A stretch of 64,000 nt of DNA from NCBI GenBank assembly GCA_025463515.1, contig JAODAQ010000013.1, forward strand, positions 1 to 64,000, read 5' to 3'. Origin of the DNA: Rhodoglobus sp. (GTDB lineage: Bacteria; Actinomycetota; Actinomycetes; Actinomycetales; Microbacteriaceae). The position numbers and the translations under genes are program-made. How positions within the stretch are numbered: the stretch's first letter is position 1; every line of letters begins with the position of its first letter. Below are positions 10,125-17,936 of the stretch, piece after piece. The notes beneath the pieces were generated by a model. That model had not been told where the DNA came from and ran no database searches. It was given only the letters and a program-made list of their open reading frames with translations.

Positions 10125-11528
10125 ATGAAGCACCGGCTCGCCGCGACGATCATCCTGATGGTCGCCATGTTCATGGACCTGGTGGACTCCACCATCACCA
10201 ACGTCGCCTTGCCCGCCATCGGCGCCGACCTGGGCGCGAACCCCGCGCAGCTCGAGTGGACCCTGGCGGGCTACGTCGTCGCGTTCGCCACCCTGCTCAT
10301 CACCGGCGGCCGCCTCGGCGACATCTTCGGCCGGCGCCGCGTCTTCGTGATCGGCGCGGCGGGCTTCACCCTCGCGTCGCTCGTCGCGTCGTGGGCGGTG
10401 ACCGGGGACATGCTCGTCGCCACCCGCGTGCTGCAGGGCGCATTCGCGGGGATCATGGTGCCGCAGGTGCTCTCGAGCGTGCAGGTCATGTTCGCGCCGC
10501 ACGAGCGCGGCCCGGTGTTCGGCATCATCGGGGCGCTCAGTGCCCTCGGCGCCGTCTCGGGCCTGCTCATCGGCGGCTCGCTCGTGACCGCCGATGTCGC
10601 CGGTCTCGGGTGGCGCAGCATCTTCCTCGTGAACGTGCCGGTGGGCATCCTGCTGATCATCGCCGCAGTTCTGGTCGTGCCGAACAGCAAGTCGGAGCAC
10701 CCGCTGAAGCTCGACCCGCTGGGTGTGCTGCTGGGAGCGGCAACCGTCTTCCTCGTCGTGTTCCCGCTCACCGACGGGCGGCAGGCAGGCTGGCCCTGGT
10801 GGATCTGGGCGATGCTCGCCGCCGCCCCGTTCGTCCTCGCGCTGTTCGTGCGCCAGCAGCGGCGCAAGCTCGCCGCGGACGGGTCGGCCCTGCTGCCGCT
10901 CGCGCTCTTCCACGACCGCGGGTTCAGCAGCGGCCTCGCCGTGCAGGTCGTCTCGTCGGTCGGCAACGGCAGCTACGCGCTCATCCTGATCTTCTACGTT
11001 CAGCAGGCGCTCGGCTTCACCCCGCTCGCCGCCGGGCTCACCATCCTGCCGATCGCGGTCGGCTCGATGCTCGCGACGCCGCTCGCGATGTTCACGTCCA
11101 AGAAGCTTGGCCGCACAGCGGTGCTGGTCGGCGGGATCGTCCAGGCCGCCGCCTTCGCGTGGACCATGCTGCTCGTCCGGTCACTCGGCGAGGGGCTGTC
11201 GGGCTGGCACCTGGTCGCGCCGCTCACGCTCGCGGGCGTCGGGATGATGATCCTGATCATGCCCCAGATGGAGAGCACGCTCGCCACCGTGCCGACCGAG
11301 TCGGCCGGCGCGGCATCCGGCACGCTCACGACGCTCGGCCAGGTCGGCATGGTGCTCGGGGTCGCGCTCGCGGGGGCGGTGTACTTCGGCATCCTCGCGG
11401 ACGGCGGGGCGCCGATCGGCGGTGTCACCGCTGGGCTATGGGTGACGGTGGGCGCCTACGTTCTTGCGGGCGGACTCGCGCTCACCATGCCGAAGGTGCG
11501 GGCGCGGGACGTCGTCCTGGCCGCCTAG
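10125..11528 (+). CDS. MFS drug:proton antiporter, DHA2 type
   Basis: 467 aa with about 14 predicted membrane helices and the DHA2 signatures MFMDLVDSTITNVALPAIGADL (helix 1) and GGRLGDIFGRRRVFVIG (motif A after helix 2). It probably exports hydrophobic or cationic toxicants using proton motive force. A GAGAGGAAGAG ribosome site precedes the ATG. It is controlled by the divergent TetR gene. Its end lies only 6 bp from the convergent hpt stop, so the pair looks inserted between hpt and ftsH. Confidence 0.92.
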   Translation: MKHRLAATIILMVAMFMDLVDSTITNVALPAIGADLGANPAQLEWTLAGYVVAFATLLITGGRLGDIFGRRRVFVIGAAGFTLASLVASWAVTGDMLVATRVLQGAFAGIMVPQVLSSVQVMFAPHERGPVFGIIGALSALGAVSGLLIGGSLVTADVAGLGWRSIFLVNVPVGILLIIAAVLVVPNSKSEHPLKLDPLGVLLGAATVFLVVFPLTDGRQAGWPWWIWAMLAAAPFVLALFVRQQRRKLAADGSALLPLALFHDRGFSSGLAVQVVSSVGNGSYALILIFYVQQALGFTPLAAGLTILPIAVGSMLATPLAMFTSKKLGRTAVLVGGIVQAAAFAWTMLLVRSLGEGLSGWHLVAPLTLAGVGMMILIMPQMESTLATVPTESAGAASGTLTTLGQVGMVLGVALAGAVYFGILADGGAPIGGVTAGLWVTVGAYVLAGGLALTMPKVRARDVVLAA

Positions 11529-11534
11529 GCGGCG

Positions 11535-12086
11535 CTACTGGTACACGTGCGGAGCGAGTACCGCGACCCCTCGGAGGTTGCGGTACTTCTCCGCGTAGTC
11601 CAGCCCGTAGCCGACGACGAACGCGTTCGGGATGTCGAAGCCGAAGTACTTCACGTCGACCTCCACCTTCGCGGCATCCGGCTTGCGCAGCAGCGCGAGG
11701 ATCTCGAGGCTCGCGGGACTGCGGCTCTCCAGGTTCGCCCGCAGCCACGCGAGGGTGAGGCCCGAGTCGATGATGTCCTCGACGATGATCACGTGCCGGC
11801 CGGCGAGGTCGGCGTCGAGGTCCTTCAGGATGCGCACGACGCCGCTCGACTCGGTGCTCGCGCCGTACGACGAGACCGCCATGAAGTCGAGGTCCACGTG
11901 CATCTTGAGCTCGCGTGCCACGTCGGCCATGACCATGACCGCGCCCTTGAGCACGGCCACGAGCAGCACCCGCTCCCCCGCGTAGTCGGCCTCGATGCGC
12001 CGGGCGAGCTCCGCGATCTTCTCCTGGATCTGCTGCTCGGTGATCAGCAGCTCCGTGATGTCGTCCTGCACGTCGCTCAGTTCCAT
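11535..12086 (-). CDS. hpt: hypoxanthine phosphoribosyltransferase
   Basis: Purine salvage enzyme converting hypoxanthine or guanine plus PRPP to IMP or GMP. It is 183 aa, the usual length. The PRPP-binding loop is VIIVEDIIDSGLTL, preceded by VAVLKGAVMVMADV and the flexible-loop SSYGASTESSG. The purine-contact region is VKYFGFDIPNAFVVGYGLDYAEKYRNL. It follows tilS, the standard order, with a dispersed palindromic repeat between the two genes. Confidence 0.95.
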   Translation of the reverse strand: MELSDVQDDITELLITEQQIQEKIAELARRIEADYAGERVLLVAVLKGAVMVMADVARELKMHVDLDFMAVSSYGASTESSGVVRILKDLDADLAGRHVIIVEDIIDSGLTLAWLRANLESRSPASLEILALLRKPDAAKVEVDVKYFGFDIPNAFVVGYGLDYAEKYRNLRGVAVLAPHVYQ

Positions 12087-12103
12087 GCGTCCACCCTAAG
12101 GCG

Positions 12104-12185
12104 GGTTGAGTAGTGCGCTCTGGCGCGCGTATCGAAACCGGGTGCCCACTTGGTTTCGATACGGCCATGGACGGCCTACTCGACC
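12104..12185. repeat. dispersed palindromic repeat, copy A
   Basis: The layout is GGTTGAGTAG, arm 1 (tgcgctctggcgcgcg), TATCGAAACC, a short loop, GGTTTCGATAC, arm 2 (ggccatggacggc), CTACTCGACC, so outer and inner parts are inverted repeats. Copies B (13753-13823) and C (41220-41289) share the skeleton; in copy B arm 1 is found in inverted orientation. The right end of copy A overlaps the 3' end of tilS and supplies its last codons and TAG stop. The element is of the REP/BIME-like kind seen across Microbacteriaceae genomes. Confidence 0.88.
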
Positions 12186-13201
12186 ACCAGTTCGGCGGAG
12201 GCCGCATCCGTACCCGCGGCCGCGAGACGGATCCAGCTGCCCGCGCGCGCCGCCGTGAACCCCGGCAGGTCGATCGGCCCCTGGCCGTGCCAGTCGGTGA
12301 CGAGCCGAGCGACCTCGAGGGTCTGCGCGCGGCTGAGGGACACGTGGAACTCGCTCGCGACGACGAGCCGGATCAGCCGCTGCCGCAGAGCCGCGGGCTG
12401 CACCTCGAGCGAGCGCACCGGCAGCGAGATGCCGGCCTCCGAGTGCTCGGCGAGGTCCTCCGCGATCTCTTCCGCGAAGTGGTCGAGAGCCTCCGCGTCC
12501 TCGCGCAGCTGCTCCGCAGTGCGGGCAAGGGCTTCCGGGATACCCGGGCCGAGCTCCTGCTCGAGCACGGGCAGCGCGGTCCGCCGCACGCGCACGCGCG
12601 AGTACGCCCCGTCGTCGTTCTGCGGATCCAGCCACGGCTCGAGCCCCGCGTCGGCACAAGCCTGCACGGTGGTCGCGCGCCGGATGCCCAGCAGCGGCCG
12701 CACGTAGAGGCCGCTGACCGCCGCCATGCCCTGCAGGCTGGCCGCGCCGCTGCCGCGGGCGAGGCCGAGCAGCACCGTCTCGGCCTGGTCGTCGAGGGTG
12801 TGGCCGAGTAGCACGGCGACCGCGCCGAGCTCCGCGGCCACGGCGGCGAGCGCGGAGTAGCGGGCCGTGCGGGCGGCGGCCTCCGGGCCCCCCTCCGCGC
12901 CGACGGTGACGGCCTTCACCACGACCGGGTCGAGGCCGAGGTCGGCGGCCTGGCGGGCGGCTCGAGCTGCGGCATCCGCGGAGCCCGCCTGCAGCCCGTG
13001 GTCGACGATGACCGCACCCGCGCGGAGGCCGGCCCGGGGAGCCTCGAACGCTGCCGCCGCGGCGAGGGCGAGGGAGTCGGGGCCGCCGCTGAGGGCGACG
13101 AGGACGAGGCCCTTGGTTTCGACAAGCTCAACCAGCGATGACCGCACCGCGCGGCGCAGGTCGGCGACTGCCGGGGTGAGCCGTGGGCGATCGGAGGGCA
13201 T
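12176..13201 (-). CDS. tilS: tRNA(Ile)-lysidine synthetase
   Basis: TilS modifies C34 of the tRNA-Ile CAU anticodon to lysidine so that it reads AUA. The 341-aa protein has the PP-loop [13 protein letters not shown] near residue 35, the VDHGLQAGS stretch and [20 protein letters not shown]. Two repeat insertions are visible: near the N-terminus SLVELVETK is encoded by a GGTTGAGCTTGTCGAAACC-type repeat, and the last codons plus stop (VVE-stop) come from palindromic repeat A. The domain itself looks intact. Confidence 0.93.
   Translation of the reverse strand: MPSDRPRLTPAVADLRRAVRSSLVELVETKGLVLVALSGGPDSLALAAAAAFEAPRAGLRAGAVIVDHGLQAGSADAAARAARQAADLGLDPVVVKAVTVGAEGGPEAAARTARYSALAAVAAELGAVAVLLGHTLDDQAETVLLGLARGSGAASLQGMAAVSGLYVRPLLGIRRATTVQACADAGLEPWLDPQNDDGAYSRVRVRRTALPVLEQELGPGIPEALARTAEQLREDAEALDHFAEEIAEDLAEHSEAGISLPVRSLEVQPAALRQRLIRLVVASEFHVSLSRAQTLEVARLVTDWHGQGPIDLPGFTAARAGSWIRLAAAGTDAASAELVVE
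13114..13134. repeat. short dispersed repeat inside tilS
   Basis: TGGTTTCGACAAGCTCAACCA is an imperfect palindrome. On the coding strand it reads TGGTTGAGCTTGTCGAAACCA and encodes LVELVETK just before the TilS PP-loop. It shares GGTTGAG and CGAAACC ends with the longer palindromes A, B and C, suggesting a common origin as a minimal form of the same family. Confidence 0.75.
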
Positions 13202-13249
13202 CCGCTAACGTTATCCGGAGTAACCCCGCAGACTTATAGGAGCAACATC

Positions 13250-13744
13250 ATGGCCGCCTACGACGTCATCGTCGAGATCCCCCAGGGGAGCCGCAACAAG
13301 TACGAGGTCGACCACGAGACCGGCCGGGTGTTCCTCGACCGCTACCTCTTCACGACCTTCGTCTACCCGACCGACTACGGCTTCTTCGAGAAGACCCTCG
13401 GCCTCGACGGCGACCCGGTCGACGCGCTCATCCTCCTGGACGCCCCCACCTTCCCGGGCGTCGGCATCTCGGTGCGCCCGGTCGCCGTGTTCAACATGAC
13501 GGACGACGGCGGCGGCGACGCCAAGGTGATCTGCGTGCAGGCGAAAGACCCGCGCTGGGCGCACATCCAGGACATCGGCGACATCCCTGAGTTCACGAAG
13601 AAGGAGATCGAGCACTTCTTCGAGCACTACAAAGACCTCGAGCCCGGCAAGTGGGTCAAGATCGACGGCTGGGGCGACGCGGCCGAGGCCGAGGCCGTCA
13701 TCCAGGCCGGTCTCGCGGCGTACGTGCCGCCGGCCGGGCACTGA
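13250..13744 (+). CDS. ppa: inorganic pyrophosphatase (family I)
   Basis: Soluble Mg-dependent PPase (164 aa) that hydrolyses pyrophosphate and drives biosynthetic reactions. Family I hallmarks: [41 protein letters not shown] with the catalytic D-x-D-P-x-D cluster, and [14 protein letters not shown]. It starts 48 bp from the divergent tilS start. A palindromic repeat lies just after its stop. Confidence 0.96.
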   Translation: MAAYDVIVEIPQGSRNKYEVDHETGRVFLDRYLFTTFVYPTDYGFFEKTLGLDGDPVDALILLDAPTFPGVGISVRPVAVFNMTDDGGGDAKVICVQAKDPRWAHIQDIGDIPEFTKKEIEHFFEHYKDLEPGKWVKIDGWGDAAEAEAVIQAGLAAYVPPAGH

Positions 13745-13752
13745 TCTCGGCC

Positions 13753-13823
13753 GGTTGAGTAGGCCGCCCGCGGCCTTATCGAAACCCGGTTTCGATACGC
13801 GCGCCAGAGCGCACTACTCAACC
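13753..13823. repeat. dispersed palindromic repeat, copy B
   Basis: GGTTGAGTAG ... TATCGAAACCCGGTTTCGATA ... CTACTCAACC, with near-perfect outer and inner inverted repeats. The right arm (gcgcgccagagcgca) is the reverse complement of copy A's left arm, so this copy is inverted relative to A. It sits between the convergent ppa and NlpC genes, where it could act as a bidirectional terminator. Confidence 0.88.
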
Positions 13824-13827
13824 CGCA

Positions 13828-15045
13828 CTAGCCCGTCGGGCGCGCGCCGTAGTACATGAGGTCGGTGTACCGCAGGCTCGACACCTTCACGGGGACGCCC
13901 TCGTACTGCGCCTCGATCATCTGCCCACCGCCGATGTAGAGGGCGGTGTGGTACGTCGACGCTCCGCCGTCGTCGGAGTAGAACACGAGGTCGCCGCGCT
14001 GCAGCTGGCTCACCGGCACTAGCCTGCCGAGCCCTGCGAGGTAGTTGTACTGGCTCGTCGAGCCGTGCGCGCCGATGTAGACGCCGGCCGCTGCGTAGGC
14101 GGCCTTGGTGAGGCCCGAGCAGTCCCAGCTGTCGGGGCCGGAGCCGCCGTACTCGTAGGCGTCGCCGAGCTGGGCGCGCGCGTAGGAGATCGCGGTCTCG
14201 ACCGCGGACGAACTGGGCGGCGGCGGGTTCGTGGGCGGGTCGGGCGGCGAGCTCGGGCCGCCCGGGTCGCTCGGTCCGGTCGGCGGTGCCGTGGGCGGGT
14301 CCGGCGGGTCGGTGATCCCGATCAGGTACTCGCGCTCGACCTCGGCGGTGGTGCCCTTGAGCGCCGCGAGCTGGTCGTAGAGCTGGTCGGCCGCCGCCTG
14401 CTGCGCCGCGACCTGCGCGAGCATGTCGGTTGAGGCCTTGTTCGCCGCATCCAGGGCCTGCTGCGCGGATGCCGCGAGCTCCTTCCGCGCGGACTCCGCC
14501 TTGCCCGCCTGGTCGGAGAGCGCCGCGGCCACGTTCTTGTCGTGCTGCGCCCGCTCGTAGATCAGCGTGGACTGCTCGGTGAGCTTGGTCATCGTCCCGA
14601 GGGTGTCGAGCAGGTTGTCGGAGTCGTCGCTGAGCATCAGGCTGATGCCGAGATCCGATCCGCCGGCCCGCGCGAACTGCGCGACCAGCTGGCCCGCGCG
14701 ACGGGTCGATTCGCGGGCCTGCGCCGCGGCATCCCGAGCTTGGTCCTGAAGCCTGTCGGCCTTGCTGGATGCCGCGTCGAGAAGCTCGCGGGCGACGTTG
14801 TAGGCCTCGCCCTTGACCTGCGCTGCGCGGCCGAGCTCGGCGGCCTTGGACTCGAGGGTGACCAGGTAGCCCTGGATCTTGTCGACCTCCGCGGCCGTGG
14901 CGGCCTCGTTGGCGCGCGCGTTCTGCACGTCGTCCCAGGACGGGTAGTCGTCGGCGAACGCAGGGCTGGTGACGCCCAGCGCGAGCAGGAGGGTCGCGAA
15001 GACGACGACGGTGAGTGCCCTCGAGGGGCGGACGTGCGCGCGCAC
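13828..15045 (-). CDS. secreted coiled-coil NlpC/P60 peptidoglycan hydrolase
   Basis: 405 aa. A signal peptide (ALTVVVFATLLLALGVTSPAFA) is followed by a long Ala/Glu/Lys coiled coil (residues about 35-240), a Pro/Ser/Gly linker and a C-terminal NlpC/P60 domain with catalytic Cys in DSWDCSGLTKAAY and His in TYHTALYIG. It likely cleaves D-Glu-diamino-acid bonds in stem peptides, as RipA/CwlO-type enzymes do; the coiled coil usually serves regulation, for example by FtsEX. The mature N-terminus (DDYPSWDDVQNAR) closely matches the neighbouring M23 protein, so the two are paralogues with exchanged catalytic domains. Confidence 0.93.
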   Translation of the reverse strand: MRAHVRPSRALTVVVFATLLLALGVTSPAFADDYPSWDDVQNARANEAATAAEVDKIQGYLVTLESKAAELGRAAQVKGEAYNVARELLDAASSKADRLQDQARDAAAQARESTRRAGQLVAQFARAGGSDLGISLMLSDDSDNLLDTLGTMTKLTEQSTLIYERAQHDKNVAAALSDQAGKAESARKELAASAQQALDAANKASTDMLAQVAAQQAAADQLYDQLAALKGTTAEVEREYLIGITDPPDPPTAPPTGPSDPGGPSSPPDPPTNPPPPSSSAVETAISYARAQLGDAYEYGGSGPDSWDCSGLTKAAYAAAGVYIGAHGSTSQYNYLAGLGRLVPVSQLQRGDLVFYSDDGGASTYHTALYIGGGQMIEAQYEGVPVKVSSLRYTDLMYYGARPTG

Positions 15046-15069
15046 TACCGCCTCGAGCCCTCACCGCGG

Positions 15070-16314
15070 TCAGCCAAGCGTGATGCCCTGCCCTGACATG
15101 AAGGGGACGGGGTCGACGTTCGTGCCGTCAAGGATGACCTCGTAGTGGAGGTGGCAGCCGGTCGAGTCGCCGGTGCTGCCGACGTACGCGATGTTCGTGC
15201 CGACCCCGACGGACTGGCCGCTCGAGACCAGGATGCCGCCGTCGACGATGTGGCCGTAGCGGGTCACGACGCCGTCGCCGTGGTCGATCATGATCTCGTT
15301 GCCGTAGCCGCCGTTCCAGCCGTAGAGGGCGAAGATGACGGTGCCCGCGTGCGCGGCGTAGATGTTCGCGCCGCAGCCAGCGCCGAGGTCGGTGCCCTTG
15401 TGGAACTTGCTGCCGTAGTCGGCGCTCCACCCGAACACGGAGGTGATGTAGCCGCCGGCGGGCTTGGCCCACCCGGAGTCGCTGATCTGGCCGCCGTAGT
15501 TCACGTCGGCGTTGAACTTCTCCTGGATGCCGGCCTTGTAGTCGGCCTCGGTAGCGGCGCGCTTCTCCGTGAGGACACTGAGCTGCGCCTGCAGCTGCGC
15601 CTCGTGCTCCTGCTGGGCGGCGAGGGCTGCGCCCGCGGCATCCGCGGCAGTCTTCGCCTCATTGAAAGCCTTCTCGGAAGCGGCCTTCAGCACCTGCAGC
15701 TCGGCCTTGGCGACGTTGGCCTGGTCTGTGAGCGCCTGCGCCGTGTTCTTCGCGGTCAGTGCGCGATCGGTGATGGCCTTGGCCTGCTCGGAGATCTTGC
15801 TCGACATGCCGAGCCCGTAGAGGAGGTCGTCCGCATCACCGGAGTTGAGCAGCAGGTTGGTGGCCATGTCGCCCCCGCCGGCGCCGCCGCGCAGCATCTG
15901 GGCGGCCATCTGGCCGAAGCGCTGGTCGGAGACCGCGGCCTTCGCGCTGGCCTCATCTGCCTGCTGCTGCAGGGTGTCGGCCTTGGCGTTCGCGGCCTGG
16001 AACTTGTTGTCCGCCTCCTGCCAGATGGTCGCCTTCGCCTCGGCGTCCTTCTGGGTGCGGGCGGCCTCGGCCTGAAGACTGGAGATGAGGGCCTGGATCT
16101 GCTCTACCGCCGCGGCGGTCGCTGCCTCGTCGTTGCGGGCGGCGGCAACGTCGTCCCACGAGGGGTAGTCGGCAGCCGACGCGGAAGCGGACGCGAGAGT
16201 CGTGCCCGCCACGCCCATGCCGATGGCGACGACGAGCGCCACCGCGCGCATGCGCAGCTTCGAAACCGCCGCCCCCCGGCGGCCGGCGTTTCCGCCAGCG
16301 TGAATCGTACCCAT
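15070..16314 (-). CDS. secreted coiled-coil M23 (LytM) peptidase
   Basis: 414 aa. A signal peptide (RAVALVVAIGMGVAGTTLASASASA) is followed by a coiled coil (residues about 50-270) and a C-terminal M23 domain with zinc ligands in HKGTDLGAGCG (H, D) and CHLHYEV (HxH), so it is probably catalytically active on peptidoglycan cross-bridges. The translation start is uncertain: GTG at the VSKLRMRAVAL codon may be used instead of the upstream ATG. It lies 24 bp before the NlpC/P60 gene, likely one operon, and shares its N-terminal ADYPSWDDV module. Confidence 0.92.
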   Translation of the reverse strand: MGTIHAGGNAGRRGAAVSKLRMRAVALVVAIGMGVAGTTLASASASAADYPSWDDVAAARNDEAATAAAVEQIQALISSLQAEAARTQKDAEAKATIWQEADNKFQAANAKADTLQQQADEASAKAAVSDQRFGQMAAQMLRGGAGGGDMATNLLLNSGDADDLLYGLGMSSKISEQAKAITDRALTAKNTAQALTDQANVAKAELQVLKAASEKAFNEAKTAADAAGAALAAQQEHEAQLQAQLSVLTEKRAATEADYKAGIQEKFNADVNYGGQISDSGWAKPAGGYITSVFGWSADYGSKFHKGTDLGAGCGANIYAAHAGTVIFALYGWNGGYGNEIMIDHGDGVVTRYGHIVDGGILVSSGQSVGVGTNIAYVGSTGDSTGCHLHYEVILDGTNVDPVPFMSGQGITLG

Positions 16315-16553
16315 TGCTCCCCGAATCGTGTCCGCCCGCGTGAAATCACGTTGGTAACACTGTTAACATTGCTAACAGTAGCAACGCGCTGCGGGATTGC
16401 CCAGCAAAACCCTCAATTGCAGCTTGAAACTACCTCCGGGTGGGCCGGATGCCTCGGACATCCGCGCACTTTCGCGGATTGCCCGCGCGTTTGGCATTTG
16501 CCGCCGCCCCCCTTATGCTTGACCCTCGGTAGCCAAGAAGTCCTGGACCTCGA
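16315..16553. other. intergenic region upstream of the M23 gene
   Basis: No ORF is supported here. Three TAACA pentamers occur at exactly 9-bp intervals (16355, 16364, 16373), reading TGTTA on the strand of the M23 gene. A small hairpin ATCCGCG-cacttt-CGCGGAT lies at 16460-16479. The region presumably holds the M23 promoter on the minus strand and the tRNA-Glu promoter on the plus strand. I looked for the c-di-AMP riboswitch often found upstream of such hydrolase genes and could not recognise its core. Confidence 0.5.
16355..16377. promoter_or_regulatory. period-9 TAACA repeats upstream of the M23 hydrolase
   Basis: TAACACTGTTAACATTGCTAACA: three direct copies of TAACA with a strict 9-bp period, about 40-60 bp upstream of the M23 start. 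They may be an iterated activator site; the factor is not identified. Confidence 0.45.
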
Positions 16554-16626
16554 GGCCCCATCGTTTAGTGGCCTAGGACACCGCCCTTTCACGGCGGCAG
16601 CACGGGTTCGAATCCCGTTGGGGTCA
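16554..16626 (+). tRNA. tRNA-Glu (anticodon TTC)
   Basis: 73 nt folding as a cloverleaf: acceptor GGCCCCA with TGGGGTC (one G-U) and discriminator A; anticodon stem CCGCC/GGCGG around CTTTCAC, giving TTC; T arm ACGGG-TTCGAAT-CCCGT. The CCA end is not encoded. It is the first of three plus-strand tRNAs. Confidence 0.95.
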
Positions 16627-16661
16627 CGCAGAACTACCAAGTAGCACAATTGAAATAGCTA

Positions 16662-16735
16662 GGCCCTGTAGCGCAGTTGGTTAGCGCGCCGCCCTGTCAC
16701 GGCGGAGGTCGCCGGTTCAAGTCCGGTCAGGGTCG
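16662..16735 (+). tRNA. tRNA-Asp (anticodon GTC)
   Basis: 74 nt: acceptor GGCCCTG with CAGGGTC (one G-U) and discriminator G; anticodon stem CCGCC/GGCGG around CTGTCAC, giving GTC; T arm GCCGG-TTCAAGT-CCGGT. The CCA end is not encoded. Confidence 0.95.
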
Positions 16736-16773
16736 CAAAAGTTCGACTTCTCTCGAGCGGTCGCGCTTGGAAC

Positions 16774-16849
16774 GGCTCTGTAGCTCAGTTGGTAGAGCGC
16801 ACGACTGAAAATCGTGAGGTCACGGGATCGACGCCCGTCGGAGCCACCA
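16774..16849 (+). tRNA. tRNA-Phe (anticodon GAA), integration target
   Basis: Acceptor GGCTCTG with CGGAGCC (one G-U), discriminator A, and an encoded CCA. Anticodon stem CACGA/TCGTG around CTGAAAA, giving GAA. The segment from the anticodon loop to the 3' end recurs at 21951 and 25441, so this gene is the attachment site of the island to its right. The integrase stop codon begins at 16850, directly after the CCA. Confidence 0.96.
16805..16847 (+). repeat. att core, left copy (within tRNA-Phe)
   Basis: 43 bp starting CTGAAAATCGTGAGGTC and ending CGGAGCCAC, identical to 21951-21993 and, over 46 bp (16804-16849), differing at one position from 25441-25486. It begins at position 32 of the tRNA anticodon loop, the usual crossover zone of tRNA-targeting tyrosine integrases. 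Confidence 0.93.
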
Positions 16850-17830
16850 CTAAATATCCAGGTCAGAGCCCGTTTTTGCGGCTTCCTCACCCCCTCCCGA
16901 TTGACCTCTCGATTTCGGGCGATAGAAGTCACTCAGGGCGACCGCGCCGCGCTTGGCGGCATCGTTGCGAGTATTGGCGTAGAGCTGCGTGACGGCGAGT
17001 GACGATTGCCCCAGGATCGCCTGCACGTCGGGAGCCGAGAGCCCGGCGCGGAAGAGCATGACCGCCGCTGTGTGCCGCAGGTCGTGCCAGTGCAGCTGTT
17101 CTTCGTCGGGTGGGAATCGCTTGATCGATTCGCGAATGGTGAACCAATCGAGCGCGCGGCTGAGGTTCTTCGAGTTGATCGTGCCGCCACGAGGGCCGGG
17201 AAATAGCCAGCTAAAGGGCTCCTTGCCGTCCTCTGCCTCGCGGACGATGGGCGCGAACGGAGCGGCCAGCGGGACGGCGCGAACGCGGCGACCCTTCGTC
17301 GGCCCGATCAGAAGTTGCCCGGTCAAGCCCGGCGAGGCTGTGCGGCTGATGTTGATCGTGTTCGTCGCCCAGTCGATGTCGGCGGGACGGAGTGCGGCTA
17401 TCTCGCCTAGGCGGCAGCCTGTGTAGAGCATGGCGAGCACGAAACGGCGATAGGGGCCGCTCTGCGGCAGCGCCTCGAGCAGCACGTCGATCTGCTCGAG
17501 GTTCAGCGCCCGCGACGTGGGGTCGCTGTCTTGTGTGCGGGGACGCTCGACACCCACGCATGGATTCGTCGGGATGATCCCGCCCTTGATCGCCGTGCGG
17601 CAGATCCGCGACAGCAGACTGAGCGCATCGACGCGCGTGGAGTACGCGCCCGACCAGGACGCGACCGCCAGCTCGACCTCGAGCGTGCTGATCTGCTCAA
17701 TCTCGCGTGCGCCGAACGTCGGCCCCACCCGCTTGCCCCAGGCATAGGTGTAGGCGCGGCCCGTGCCCGGTGAGATGTTGCTGAGGATGAGGGGACGGTA
17801 GCGGTCGTACAGCTCCCCCACCGTCGTCAC
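16850..17830 (-). CDS. int: tyrosine-recombinase integrase
   Basis: 326 aa. An N-terminal core-binding domain (GELYDRYRPLILSNISPGTGRAYTYAW) and a C-terminal catalytic domain with Arg in YTGCRLGEIAAL, Lys in KGRRVRAVPL, H-x-x-R in HDLRHTAAV and the nucleophile in TQLYANT. The histidine usual before the tyrosine (LGHSS) is Gln here (LGQSS), a tolerated but notable change. The start is GTG with GAGGA just upstream. The stop abuts the tRNA-Phe CCA. It catalyses att recombination at tRNA-Phe; its promoter region contains the GTTCGCGAAC sites. Confidence 0.94.
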   Translation of the reverse strand: MTTVGELYDRYRPLILSNISPGTGRAYTYAWGKRVGPTFGAREIEQISTLEVELAVASWSGAYSTRVDALSLLSRICRTAIKGGIIPTNPCVGVERPRTQDSDPTSRALNLEQIDVLLEALPQSGPYRRFVLAMLYTGCRLGEIAALRPADIDWATNTINISRTASPGLTGQLLIGPTKGRRVRAVPLAAPFAPIVREAEDGKEPFSWLFPGPRGGTINSKNLSRALDWFTIRESIKRFPPDEEQLHWHDLRHTAAVMLFRAGLSAPDVQAILGQSSLAVTQLYANTRNDAAKRGAVALSDFYRPKSRGQSGGGEEAAKTGSDLDI

Positions 17831-17850
17831 TCGTCCTCATTTCTGTTCAC

Positions 17851-17898
17851 GTTCGCGAACATGTACAAAATGTAGCACGCTTGTTCGCGTTCGCGAAC
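17851..17898. promoter_or_regulatory. duplicated GTTCGCGAAC operators between int and the HTH gene
   Basis: The perfect 10-bp palindrome GTTCGCGAAC occurs at 17851-17860 and 17889-17898, 38 bp apart centre to centre, with extra TGTTC and ACATGT half-site sequence around them. They sit in the 106-bp gap between the divergent integrase and HTH genes. A TACTCT at 17925-17930, 6 nt before the HTH ATG, could be the -10 of a leaderless transcript. The sites are a likely target of the HTH protein. Confidence 0.7.
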
Positions 17899-17936
17899 GT
17901 GTCGCGTGAGTCGTTAGTCGCGGCTACTCTTGCGGC

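Noticed and set aside
16315-16553. c-di-AMP (ydaO) riboswitch upstream of the M23 gene
   Set aside because: Expected by analogy with other actinobacterial hydrolase genes, but the conserved core could not be recognised; a covariance search would decide.
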